DNA of 64,000 nt, taken from positions 89,558,276 to 89,622,275 of the forward strand of contig CM042157.1 of NCBI GenBank assembly GCA_023376005.1. Reading direction: 5' to 3'. Source of the DNA: Doryteuthis pealeii. Lineage: Eukaryota > Mollusca > Cephalopoda > Myopsida > Loliginidae. Shown here piece by piece: positions 54,918-64,000 of this stretch. Made by a program: the position numbers and the translations under genes. Position 1 is the stretch's first letter; every line of letters starts with the position of its first letter. The notes beneath the pieces are model-generated. The model ran no database searches. It had not been told where the DNA came from and saw only the letters and a list, made by a program, of their open reading frames with translations.

Positions 54918-54956
54918 AAACCCATAATCGAGTTGCCATAACTCGATTATGGGTTT
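54918..54956. repeat. Perfect 17 bp hairpin followed by T/G-rich DNA
   Basis: Arms 54918-54934 and 54940-54956 with a 5-nt loop. The T run after it resembles a terminator, but in this animal context I give it no such role. Confidence 0.8.
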
Positions 54957-55395
54957 TTTGTTTTGTTTTGTTTTGGGTTTGTTTATTTTTGGTTTTTGTC
55001 TTTTTTTTGTCTTTTTCTTTGTTTTTGTTTTTTGCCCTTTAGGTGTTTCTTGTTTTTTTTTTGTGCTTTTGTTTTTTTTTTTTTGTGCTTTTGTTTTTTT
55101 GTGTTTTTTTTTTTGTTTATTTTGTTTTTTGTCTTTTTCTTTGTTTTTGTTTTTTGCCCTTTAGGTGTTTTTTGTATTTTTTGCTTTTGTTTTTTTTTGG
55201 GTTTTTTTTGTTGTTTTTTTGTTTTTTTTGTCTTTTTTTTGCTTTTGTGTTTTGTGTTTTTTGTGGGGGGAGGGGTCTTTTGTCTTTCTTGGGTTTTTTT
55301 TGTTGTTTTTTTTGTATTTTTTTGCTTTTGTTTTTTTGGGGGGTTTGTTTTTTTTATTTTTTGCTTTTGGTTGTTTTTTTTTGGTTTTATTTTCG
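54957..55395. repeat. T/G-rich low-complexity DNA with a tandem duplication
   Basis: TTTGTTTTTTGCCCTTTAGG occurs twice about 124 bp apart (55022 and 55146 region). Frames rich in F and C are artefacts. Confidence 0.88.
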
Positions 55396-55404
55396 TAGAA
55401 TGCT

Positions 55405-56240
55405 AGAAAATAACTTGATGTGCTGCCTATTGCTTAATTATTAACATTTTTTTTCAAAAGTCAAAATCTAAATTCATTTGTGATGATGAAAACTTGGCTA
55501 TGATTTTTTCTTTTTTGCTTCTTTTTTTCTTTTTTTTTTTTTTTTTTTTTTGGCTGCTGCTGCTTTTGTTGCATACTGTCTCCAAATTCTTTATGTTATA
55601 TAGCGGCTTAAAATTCACGGCCCTACTTCGTGTATCTGTATACGTAGCGGGTATCGTCACTAACCCTAGACGTTATATGTAGTGGTCGCTTAATGAAATC
55701 TATAACACATGGGTATAGTAGGAGTTCTGACCTTATTTCTCTTCTCGGCTGTACGTGGTGGCGAGCGTGACAATAGGAATGCCCAAGGGTTGACGAGGAT
55801 TACTACTGCTGGGATGGTGAGGTAAAGGGGTGGCTGGTGGCGTCTCACCGCCCTTGGCCACAACGGACCGTGTCGACGGTCACTCACTGTTCGCTGTCCG
55901 CTGTCTGACTCTCTACTGACCTGGGATCTCTGACTTCCTTTTATATATATCAAACGCCTACGCGTTTTCTTTTGTTATCTTTATCAGCGGACAAATCTAT
56001 TTCCGAACTTATTGTTACCCATTCTTCTTTGTTCGCTTTACCCGGAAAAAGTCCTTTGTTACTCTGTTCGTCTTCTCCCTGCCTCGATCTTTCCGTTTTC
56101 ACCTTCTTAAATATCTTCAATATACAACATTTTTGTGTTGTTTCTTTTTTTTTGTGTGCTAAGAAATAACTTGATGTGCTGTCCATTGATTAATTAGTTA
56201 CATTTCTTTTTCAAAAGTCAAAATCTAAATTCATTAGTGA
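55405..56240. repeat. 80 bp direct repeat bracketing an LTR-a copy
   Basis: AATAACTTGATGTGCTG...TCAAAAGTCAAAATCTAAAT occurs at 55405-55487 and 56160-56240. Confidence 0.85.
55594..56129 (+). mobile_element. Solo-LTR-like element, family LTR-a copy 3
   Basis: Begins TGTTATATAGCGGC, ends AATATACAACA, 536 bp. Internal CACATGGGTATAGTA and GGTGGCGAGCGTGACAATAG match copy 1. Confidence 0.68.
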
Positions 56241-56329
56241 GCTGGAATCATGTTTTGCTACGAAATTAATGTCAGAAATGAAAAATAGATACACAGGGCT
56301 GATGAATGTAGGGTTTTGGTGATTGACTA

Positions 56330-56790
56330 ACTGTTATGACCTGTTAAAGGGTCAATAAATAGTAACTCAACACTGGTATAAAAAAGTGGGGAACAGATTG
56401 TATTCAGCAATATATATCACATACAGTAGAAGGGTTTCCTTGTTCAGCATACACGAAGACTGTTTCTAGAACAACTCCTATTTACATGTGTCCCACTTTC
56501 ACACAAGGCCGTTTTATGTGGACACCACCTACAAGCCGAGACTCATGGGGTGGTAGGAGAAAAATTGCGTCGATCCGAGCCCAGCCCCTTCAAGTACAAT
56601 GAGGCAGGCATCTGGGATCGACGTTATTAATTTAGCAGCTCACTGAACCCCCGTCCCGAAGGACAGGTGTTTCTAGAGCTACTCGACTGAGTAGCTTTAC
56701 TCTGTTACATATGTACCCTTTGGGTAAGTCCATGTTCGTGTCATAGGTGAGTCACCTACAACACTAACACTGGTGTGTCCATGTATAGGA
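56330..56790 (-). repeat. Dispersed family R
   Basis: It matches 62290-62820 in inverted orientation: ATTTACATGTGTCCCAC, AAAACGGCC-type text, GATCGACG and TGACCTGTTAAAGGGTCAA. Confidence 0.72.
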
Positions 56791-57239
56791 ATTCAGGGAA
56801 CACCATTTAAGTGTTCGTCCTTACATTCACAGCAATGCCCAGCTAGTTTTGCTCGTCTTATTTGGAATATTTGTGAGATTGGTGGTAAGTGGTCGTACAG
56901 CCACTATTTTATAGAATGCTGCTAGCATGATTGGTTCAATGCAGCCCGCAGTATCCTTATGTATTTCCTATCTAGCTTGTCTTTCGAACTTGTTATTAAA
57001 GTTAAATGTTGTAACCAAACAGTAGTACTTATACGGCTACAGGTTAGACTAATTCCCATTTAATTTCATTACATAATACACTTTCACTTTGAAAATTAAA
57101 CTATGGAAATTTCACTTAAATCCTGACGGACAAAATCAGGAAACAAACCGAAATAAATCAGTAGTATTCTGGAAGAAAAAAATCAATGCAAAAATATCGC
57201 ACCAGGGCGGGGGGGGGTAATTGTCCTAAATTTAGATTA

Positions 57240-57462
57240 CCTAAAATGGTGTAATGGTTAGCGTTGTAGGAAATGGACCTAACGAGGTGAGTTCAAGTCC
57301 TGGATACGGCTGTTTGAATTTTACATAGTGCCGCTAATACCCTTGGGAAAGGTACTAATGCAACTATTCCCCCTCCAGATATGGGTAAATAGTAGGGCGG
57401 ACTGGAGTCTTTTTCCTTGATATGGCAACCGGTCTAGAAGAAATAAAACTCTGAATTTAAAC
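57240..57462 (+). mobile_element. tRNA-derived SINE (family S2), complete
   Basis: A-box-like TGGTGTAATGGTTAGCG, B box GAGTTCAAGTCC, then the body TACCCTTGGGAAAGG, TATGGGTAAATAGTAGGGC and ACTCTGAATTTAAAC. Minus-strand relatives at 27275-27515 and 10870-11030 define the family. Confidence 0.85.
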
Positions 57463-57496
57463 AAAAGAGTCTCTTTTCTCTTTAATCAAAACTACT

Positions 57497-57905
57497 TTGA
57501 GAGCTCCTCCTCCTCCTTCTTCTCCTCCTCCTCCTCCTGCTCTCTCCTTCCTCCTCCTCACCCCTTCCCCTTCCACCTCCTCTCTTCCTCCTCTTCATCA
57601 CCCCCTTCTCCTCCTCCCTCTCCTCCATCTCCTCTTCCTGCTCATCCCTCCTCCTCACCCTCCTCCTTCTCACCGCTTCTCCTCATCATCACCCCTTCTC
57701 CTCCTCTTCTCTCCTCCTCCTTCTGCTCTCCCCCTCCTTCTCTTATCTCTTTCTCACTCTCCTTCTTCTCCTTCTCCCTCTTCTCCTTCTCCTCCTCCTT
57801 CTCCTCCAGCTCTCCTATCCTCCTTCTCCCCCTCCTCCTCTTCCTTTCACCCCTCCTCATCATCACCCCTTCCCCCTCCTCATCCCCTTTCCCTTTATTT
57901 TTCTT
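57497..57905. repeat. (CTC/CTT)-rich polypyrimidine tract
   Basis: Nearly pure C and T on plus for 400 bp. Frames of P, S and L or of R, E and G are artefacts. Confidence 0.93.
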
Positions 57906-58600
57906 CCCAAAATCCACTCTTTGACCCGTTTATGTATTCTGCGGTTCAAAGATTTTAAACATCTCCAAAATATCATCAAATTTTCACAACTTTTCTAACC
58001 ATTGTCATTTTGAATTTCAGCCAAGACAATTTGTTATTCATTACCGACTTTAAATTTCAACTCAGTAGAATAAATCAACTGCAAAAAAAGTGAAAAAGTG
58101 TAAGAAAAACAATAAAAAAAACAAATTTTAAACAGTAAAAATGAGTGAAATAATCAAAAGATCAAATCAATAATTTTTAATTATTGATATTTTTATGATG
58201 TTTTTTTGAAAATGTATTTGAAAACCTAAAATGAGAAACCAATGTTATTTTTGTAATGTCAAAAATGTTGAGATTTTTTAACTAGGAATATTTCCTCGGA
58301 ATTTCAATCCAATCAAATTATTCCATTGACAAATGTTTTCTGAAATTCATAAATTAACCCTTGCCAATTTAGTGCAGTCGCTTGAGCAAGGTGTTGGTTT
58401 TGATACCGGTCCTTGCCAACCCAGGATAAGTATTTAATTACATCCCACCATGTCAGTCGAATACAAGGGAACCACGCTGGTCTAGAGTTTAAAAATTGCG
58501 TGAATCCCCTCGGGATTCCACTTTTGAGGCGCCTCAGGCATTGGGCAATAAACCCAGCCCTTCCCCTTTTAGACGAAGGTGGCAGGTGCTACCTATGAAG
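57906..58600. other. Unassigned DNA with a family R trace
   Basis: GAGGCGCC and GGGCAATAAACCC near 58530-58555 match 62520-62550 inverted. TTTTGATACCGGTCC near 58400 is B-box-like. Confidence 0.4.
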
Positions 58601-58711
58601 GATGAAACCTTTGCACGGACAGGGCAGTAAACACTTCTCGAACAGACTTCCAAGACTGAAACCTTTGCACGGACAGGGCAGTAAAAACCTCTCGAACAGA
58701 CTTCCCAGACG
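58601..58711. repeat. Tandem duplication of a 56 bp unit
   Basis: AACCTTTGCACGGACAGGG...CTCGAACAGACTTCC occurs twice in a row. A plus-strand frame (58602-59129) crosses it but shows no known domain. Confidence 0.85.
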
Positions 58712-60169
58712 GTTCACGATCGACTGCCCAAGCCTTCGACACACTTATTTTATAGGCTACGGCGAGGCGACCGATTGGTTAATCTGCAGAGTTTCAGATT
58801 TGCATCAGCACACCTCGACCCAGCACGCTTCCAAACTGCAACAGAGTCTAGAGCGAATGCTGTATACGAGGCTTTTTTTAATGCAGGTAAAATCGCTCTT
58901 CTTTTCCTCGCTCAGCTGCTGGTACACCGCATATGCACCACCCGACAGACGCATTGAAACCACATACTCTATACGCTTTACACCGCCAAGCTACTTCATA
59001 CTGAAGAAGTGCCCTGCTAATATGGAGCAAGCAGCGGTAGCTGCACGACCATCATGTTGTCAGGCAAAAGAAGGTGATGCGCCAACAAAGAGGATAGTCC
59101 CTTGGGATCACGCCGATATTAATATCTAACCACTCCAATGGCTGAAGCCATTGGACACAGGGTTGTTAAGTTCGCCTATCGTTTTCAACGTCTACAACGC
59201 TGATCCATTAGAGACCAAAGAAAATGAGAGGTGCACATGCAAAAAATTGGCAAAGAACAATAAGACATAAATATTTTAAGACATTTTATTCAGCAGTCAG
59301 TTGAGAGTTGGGAGGAGAGAAAAAGGTGCAAAGATATCCATAATGGAGATATTCATCGGGACGATTCGAACCCACATATAACTTGCATAAATATAAGAGA
59401 CAGTCTATAGGAAGCTTCCATGAATGGAATATGGTACTCATCTTTGCTGTAGCTGATTCCATTCCGTGTAACTGTGTCCAGTAATTTTCCTTCATTCGTT
59501 ATGAGATTTCTCTCCTTATCATAGATACGAAGTTTTTCTTATATATCTCCGGGATATGCTTTTACCGACCGCCCCCGGCTGGTTCTGGGGTTAAACTATG
59601 TTGGTAGTAGTAATTTCCCTCCCTTGCCCCTAAATCGTGACGTCACATGTTTCTCGGTAAGCTTGGCCCTCCCTTTTCCCAAGCGTACGTGAGGAAGGCA
59701 ACAAGTGTAGTAGTGATTATTCACTTGGGGTCAATTTCTGGGACTCCCAACCTCAGCTCTGGAGTCAGAGAGTCTTAAGAATTTCTAAAGGGTTCTTTTT
59801 GCTGACCATTGATTATACATAACAGGGTTCTATGGTCGGGTAAGTATAACAGCGTATGAACGTGGGTAATCGGTTCTGTACTGTAAGGCATCTGAGAGCT
59901 GATGGTATATGTGATACTCAACAAAAAACAGTCTCCCGAAAAACAGAGAGAGTCTCCCGCTTTTCGGCGAATAACCACAATAGGCCACCCGTAGACTTTT
60001 ATCCTACCCATTATTTCAACTGTTATTTTTTTATTGTATCCATTGCTACAATTATTTTGCACTTTGTGACCTTTAATTCTTTTTTGTTTTCATCAGATCT
60101 TTCTCGTTTTATTACAAAACACAACATTTTAAGAGGATGATTACATCGCAATCAAATTCAAACTGTAAA
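58712..60169. other. Unassigned, somewhat more GC-rich DNA
   Basis: An 8 bp stem hairpin (CCAATGGC/GCCATTGG) lies near 59134. No gene family recognised. Confidence 0.35.
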
Positions 60170-60418
60170 TACAGAACATAACCGTCGCTACAACTCCAAT
60201 CGATATCTTTAGTGAATTCGGTTTATCATAACAACATTCACAATTCACTCTTGCTACACTGATTATGTCTTTTCTCACTTCTGCTTAACATTATACAATC
60301 AAAACGGATATTATTAGGTATTACTTATTACCAAATTCAGCTTTCAGACTCTTATAAAAAAAATATCAATGTGTATGTATTACTATATAATATATATTAA
60401 ATATATAGTATATATATA

Positions 60419-60876
60419 TCTATTAATAATGGAGATTGTCTGTATTTCTGTCTGTAACAAAAACTACGTCATAGCTCTACGTCACAATATTCTTATGCTA
60501 TATACACCCAAAATTTGAGTAAGCAGTTTTAAAAATTGTTTTTTACACTCGTCCATTTTTTTCTTTTTTACAGTAACAAGAAGTTAACTAAAAAGTTTAC
60601 AAATAAATAAATACCTACGATTTTGTGTAAAATTGATGTGGAAAATATTCAAAATAATTGTTTGATTATTACATGCACGCAACATTTTATTTGAGAGGGA
60701 CGGGGCTCAGTTTTCATTTCAAATTGCTTTATTTTTTTAATTCCTTTAATAAATATGAGGATTTTGCTTACTTATGATACAAATCCTCTGACATTGAATT
60801 TTGAACTCCCACCCTCTCAGGCAATGTCTTTCAAAAATTATTTTTACGACGCCCGGAGGGTGTTTTCTGTTGCTAG
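60419..60876 (+). mobile_element. Helitron-like element, short subfamily
   Basis: Starts TCTATTAATAATGGAGATTG after A, ends TTGCTAG before T. The hairpin CGCCC-GGA-GGGTG has one G-T pair. Length 458 bp. Confidence 0.8.
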
Positions 60877-60884
60877 TATATATA

Positions 60885-61150
60885 ATATAGAATATATTAA
60901 TATAAATATTTATATAATATATAATAAATATATTGATTCATACATTAATTACGAATAATATAGGAATAATATTTTATTATTCAATTACAATTTTATTATT
61001 CATTTATATATATCTATATAATAAATATCTTCATTAATTCATTAATTATATAATATAGAATATACAATATATTAATATAAATACTTATTTAATACGTATT
61101 TATTATATTAATAATATTATATATATAGTATATATATATATATATATATA

Positions 61151-61186
<36 letters not shown>
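60885..61186. repeat. TA-rich DNA and (TA)n
   Basis: Degenerate TA/TTA repeats with pure TA near the right end. Confidence 0.88.
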
Positions 61187-61187
<1 letters not shown>

Positions 61188-61545
61188 CTATTGATAATGG
61201 AGATTCGCTTCCGGTTTTTGTCTGTAACAACACTTACGTCACTGCTTACGTCACATTACCCAAAATCGTCATAACATAGAATAAATACACTCAAAATTTG
61301 AACATGCAACATTAGACAGTCCTCATTGTTTTTTAAAACAAGTTTTAATAAATACATGACTGGTATTATATATCTATATATAGTGTGTCTTATTTTAATG
61401 CATATTTAAAGTTTACATTTCAAATTGTTTTATTTTTTAATCCTTTAATAAATTTGATGATTTTTACTTACTTAGGGTACAAACTCGCTAACATAGAATT
61501 TTTTACTCCCACCCCTCAGGCAATATGTTTAAAAAATCTATGTGT
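61187..61545 (+). mobile_element. Helitron-like element, 3'-truncated
   Basis: Starts TCTATTGATAATGGAGATT after A. The interior matches 6550-6890. The 3' hairpin and CTAG are missing where the second direct repeat begins. Confidence 0.72.
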
Positions 61546-61810
61546 ATATACAGAACATAACCGTCGCTACAACTCCAACCGATATCTTTAGTGAATTCGG
61601 TTTATCATAACAATATTCCCAATTCACCCTTGCTACACTGATTATATATTTCCTCGCTTCTGCTTAACATTATACAATCAAAACGGATATTATTAGGTAT
61701 TACTTATTACCAAATTCATCTTTCAGACTCTTATAAAAAAATATCAATGTGTATGTATTTACCGCTCACCACTAACAGAATGTGACACAGGGTCAATTTT
61801 TAAGTTTCAA

Positions 61811-61835
61811 TATCATCATCATCATCATCATCATC
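61811..61835. repeat. (ATC)n microsatellite
   Basis: On minus it is the tail after the LINE fragment's last codons, as also at 37225-37243. Confidence 0.88.
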
Positions 61836-61839
61836 ATGA

Positions 61840-62290
61840 CGCGCAAGTAGCACGGATATCCATGACAATCTCTCGCCAACTTTCCCTATCACTCATTTCT
61901 CCTGGGAGGTCTTCTGCACAGCAACCAGCATCCTTACATGGTTGGTCAATGTAGGTCCTCAATGGGCGGCCCACACTAGCATGCCCATGTGTTGGCTTTC
62001 ACTAGAGAATGTCACTTATGTGCTCGTCCTTGCTTCTCTAGCAGTGTCCTGCATGCCTAGTCCGTCTTACTCGGATGGCCATACAGTTGGGTGTTGTGGG
62101 GGTTGTTTCCACGACTTTTTCAAGACTGCATGCAGCATTCTTGTGCAGCTACCATCCAGTTTATTCTCAAGGCGCTTCGTTAGGGCCCAAGTGGTGCAGC
62201 CATACAGCAATACTGATTTAACCAAAGCCTTTTTAAGTTTAATAGGTTTTAATCCAAAGGTTTTCCTTCTCCTAGACCCATGAGTCTCGG
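61840..62290 (-). mobile_element. LINE RT 3' fragment
   Basis: On minus: GLKPIKLKKALVKSVLLYGC, TTWALTKRLENKLDG, TRMLHAVLKKSWKQPP, then in another frame VRRTRHAGHC, RSKDEHISDIL, VGRPLRTYIDQPCKDAGCCA and EDLPGEMSDRESWREIVMDI followed by RA. Frameshift and stops show decay. Matches 37243-37556. Confidence 0.85.
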
Positions 62291-62822
62291 CTTGTGGGTA
62301 GTGCCCACATAAAACGGCCTTGTGCCATATCGTGTGAAAGTGGGACACATGTAAATAGGAGTAGTACCAGATACTACAGCTGCCACCCACCCGTCCTTCG
62401 GGACGGGGGTCCAGTGAGCTTCGGCCTCTGGACCGGTGGGATGCTAAATTAATAGCGTCGATCCCAGAGGGCCGTCCCTCCAGGCAATACCTGCCTCATT
62501 GCACTTAAAGGGGCAGGGTTGGGTTTATTGCCCAGCGCCTGAGGCGCCCCCTTGAGGGGGAATGCCGTACGGATCGACGCAATTTTTCTACCTACCACCC
62601 GAATTGTGGGTGGTCCCCACATAAAACGGCCTTGTGCCATATCGTGTGAAAGTGGGACACATGTAAATACCAGTAGTACCAGATACAGTTCTTCGTGTAA
62701 GCTGAAACAAGGAAACCCTTCCATTGTACGTTGATATATATTGCTGAATACAATCTGTTCCCTACATTTTATTTTGGTGTTGAGTTATTATTTATTGACC
62801 CTTAAACAGGTCATAACACCAT
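62291..62822 (+). repeat. Dispersed family R with an internal direct repeat
   Basis: CCCACATAAAACGGCCTTGT...GGGACACATGTAAATA occurs at about 62300-62364 and 62611-62670. The rest matches 56330-56790 inverted. Confidence 0.75.
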
Positions 62823-63193
62823 TGTAGCAAGATTGCATTTGGCAAGGACTACTAATGGAAGGGGGAGGAAGAAAGAAATAAGTGAGAGAGTAAAGGTTTT
62901 AAAAAGAGTAATGAACACAAAACAATTTGACCGGGATCTTATGGGATCACAGTAATTTAACAGTGTTCTCTCTCTCTTTCTCTTTCCTCCTCTCCGATAC
63001 AGCCCACGAGACGAGCCTACCCTGGAAATAAAGGCTAGCAGTTGTGACTACATATTTCTCGCGTTGTAGTTTTTATCAACAAGATGACCACCACGTGCCG
63101 AAGACATTTTTAGTACGGTGAATATATCGCCACCTCCGCCGCCGCGTTACTTATATACGTTTGGGTACTGTGAACATATACGACAACGTTACA
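62823..63193 (-). mobile_element. Solo LTR, family LTR-b, with 5 bp target duplication
   Basis: TGTAGCAAGA to CAACGTTACA on plus, 371 bp, TG...CA ends, flanked by ACCAT at 62818-62822 and 63194-63198. The interior matches 35496 and 47958 copies in inverted orientation. Confidence 0.85.
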
Positions 63194-64000
63194 ACCATTT
63201 AAGCAACAGCAGGTACTAAGAAACTGAATATTAAAATGTCTTGATTTGGATTTAAATGACCCAAAAGTGTTTGATATGCTGTAAAACAAAGCAACCAACC
63301 AACTAGAAATTATAAAATTCTGGTATTTTAGATTAAGAAGATCTAGTATGAAAAGGAAAGAAAATAGAGTGGAAAAAATAAATTCGACTTGTTGAAGAGA
63401 GGGGGGGTCAACAATGTCGTCGCCGTCACAAAATCTATAGCACAAAATCCGTTGTCGTCGCAAAACCACCAACTCAAACATCTTCAGCAAGCAGCTGAAA
63501 AATCGCAACTCCTGCTGTCGTCACCCCACTTCTACTTATACAATTTTTCTTTCAACATCCGGGTGTCTGCACCACACGCACGAGATTCTCGAGCCAAACC
63601 CGACCGCTGGAATCATCATAGCCATCATCCGGGCACCTGGCGCTTACATCCGGGACTGCAGCTTCTAGACTTCGGTGACAATGTTTGCATTCTGAAGGAA
63701 GCGGGTTCGATTCTACAGTCCGACATGTCAGGCAAAGCCTAGCCCGCTTCCTTCGAGAATACGGCAGGCCTTGACGTTCGCCACTCACCTCGTGTTCTCT
63801 GTCACAGAAGAAAATTGACATTTTATAAAATCTTGTTTGAATTTACTTATTTATGAGTGATATCATACGAAAATGAGAATATGTTGTTTGCATGTGCGTA
63901 TTTATCTGTAAGTTGTGAAGATATAATTATAACGAAGTCATACGCGTATTAATTTCAGATGATAGGCATGTAAATAAGCACATTCCTGGCTAACGTTATA
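63194..64000. other. Unassigned DNA at the window end
   Basis: 63400-63790 is richer in GC and CpG and contains GCGGGTTCGATTC (B-box-like). A minus frame of 89 codons (63552-63821) has a CLTC...CKHC cysteine pattern, but no family is recognised. Confidence 0.35.

Larger units (their letters stand above)
60170..61760. repeat. 213 bp direct repeat bracketing two Helitron-like copies
   Basis: 60170-60382 and 61549-61760 are about 95% alike by eye (CAGAACATAACCGTCGCTAC, ACGGATATTATTAGGTATTA). Between them lie elements 60419-60876 and 61187-61545 and TA-rich DNA. Confidence 0.88.

Noticed and set aside
54918..54965. Rho-independent-like terminator
   Set aside because: Hairpin plus T run is a bacterial signal. 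Here it sits in animal repeat DNA and has no gene upstream.
54949..55444. Phe/Cys-rich frames resembling membrane segments
   Set aside because: T/G low-complexity DNA. The hydrophobicity follows from TTT and TGT codons.
55494..55682. Small membrane protein frame
   Set aside because: Starts in a poly-T run and continues into the LTR-a copy; not conserved in other copies.
57497..57958. Pro/Ser-rich 153-codon frame
   Set aside because: Lies on a CTC/CTT tract with no other coding feature.

Overview
The window looks like non-coding, repeat-dominated DNA from a cephalopod mollusc, most probably an octopus. The evidence is tRNA-derived SINEs with clear A and B boxes, decayed non-LTR retrotransposons, many long TA, GATA, GAAA, CA and CTAT microsatellites, and a low-GC background. 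The species call is inference. I found no intact host gene, rRNA or functional tRNA in 64 kb. Every protein-like signal I could place is transposon-derived or broken.

Layout. 0-4.5 kb: CA and GATA arrays, a dispersed family (P) carrying hammerhead-like cores, the 3' end of a LINE and a solo-LTR-like element. 5-7 kb: an inverted-repeat hammerhead pair between two TA tracts. 7.3-11.8 kb: copies of a ~600 bp family (A) and of a Helitron-like family with 5' TC, a 3' hairpin and CTAG. 12-13.6 kb: a higher-order satellite with a hammerhead inverted repeat inside its first unit. 14.4-20.3 kb: two tRNA-SINEs, more A and Helitron copies, and a SINE or LINE fragment here and there. 21.4-23.5 kb: a 2.1 kb polypurine GAAA/GGAA tract. 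24-28.8 kb: family Q interrupted by an A copy with a perfect 10 bp target duplication, tRNA-SINEs and three hammerhead-like copies. 29.8-30.6 kb: a CA-rich array. 31.1-32.4 kb: three nested LINE tails separated by ATT repeats. 32.6-35 kb: a tandem duplication whose TA tracts received different elements. 35-41 kb: LTR-like, LINE, tandem-repeat and pseudogene fragments. 42.4-46 kb: a cluster of LINE fragments with a restriction-enzyme-like endonuclease domain. 47.5-51.8 kb: LTR-like elements, one with a paralogous empty site. 52.7-53.7 kb: a CTAT satellite. 54-64 kb: more A, LTR, Helitron and LINE fragments and a CT-rich tract.

The most interesting signal is a set of about ten short structured motifs with the hammerhead ribozyme core (CTGANGA, stem II, GAAA, short self-complementary stem III, UH). 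Stems differ in sequence but remain paired between copies. Five copies keep every conserved core base. Several sit as inverted pairs inside or beside TA microsatellites. A second theme is that transposon insertions are repeatedly bracketed by long (80-360 bp) direct repeats.
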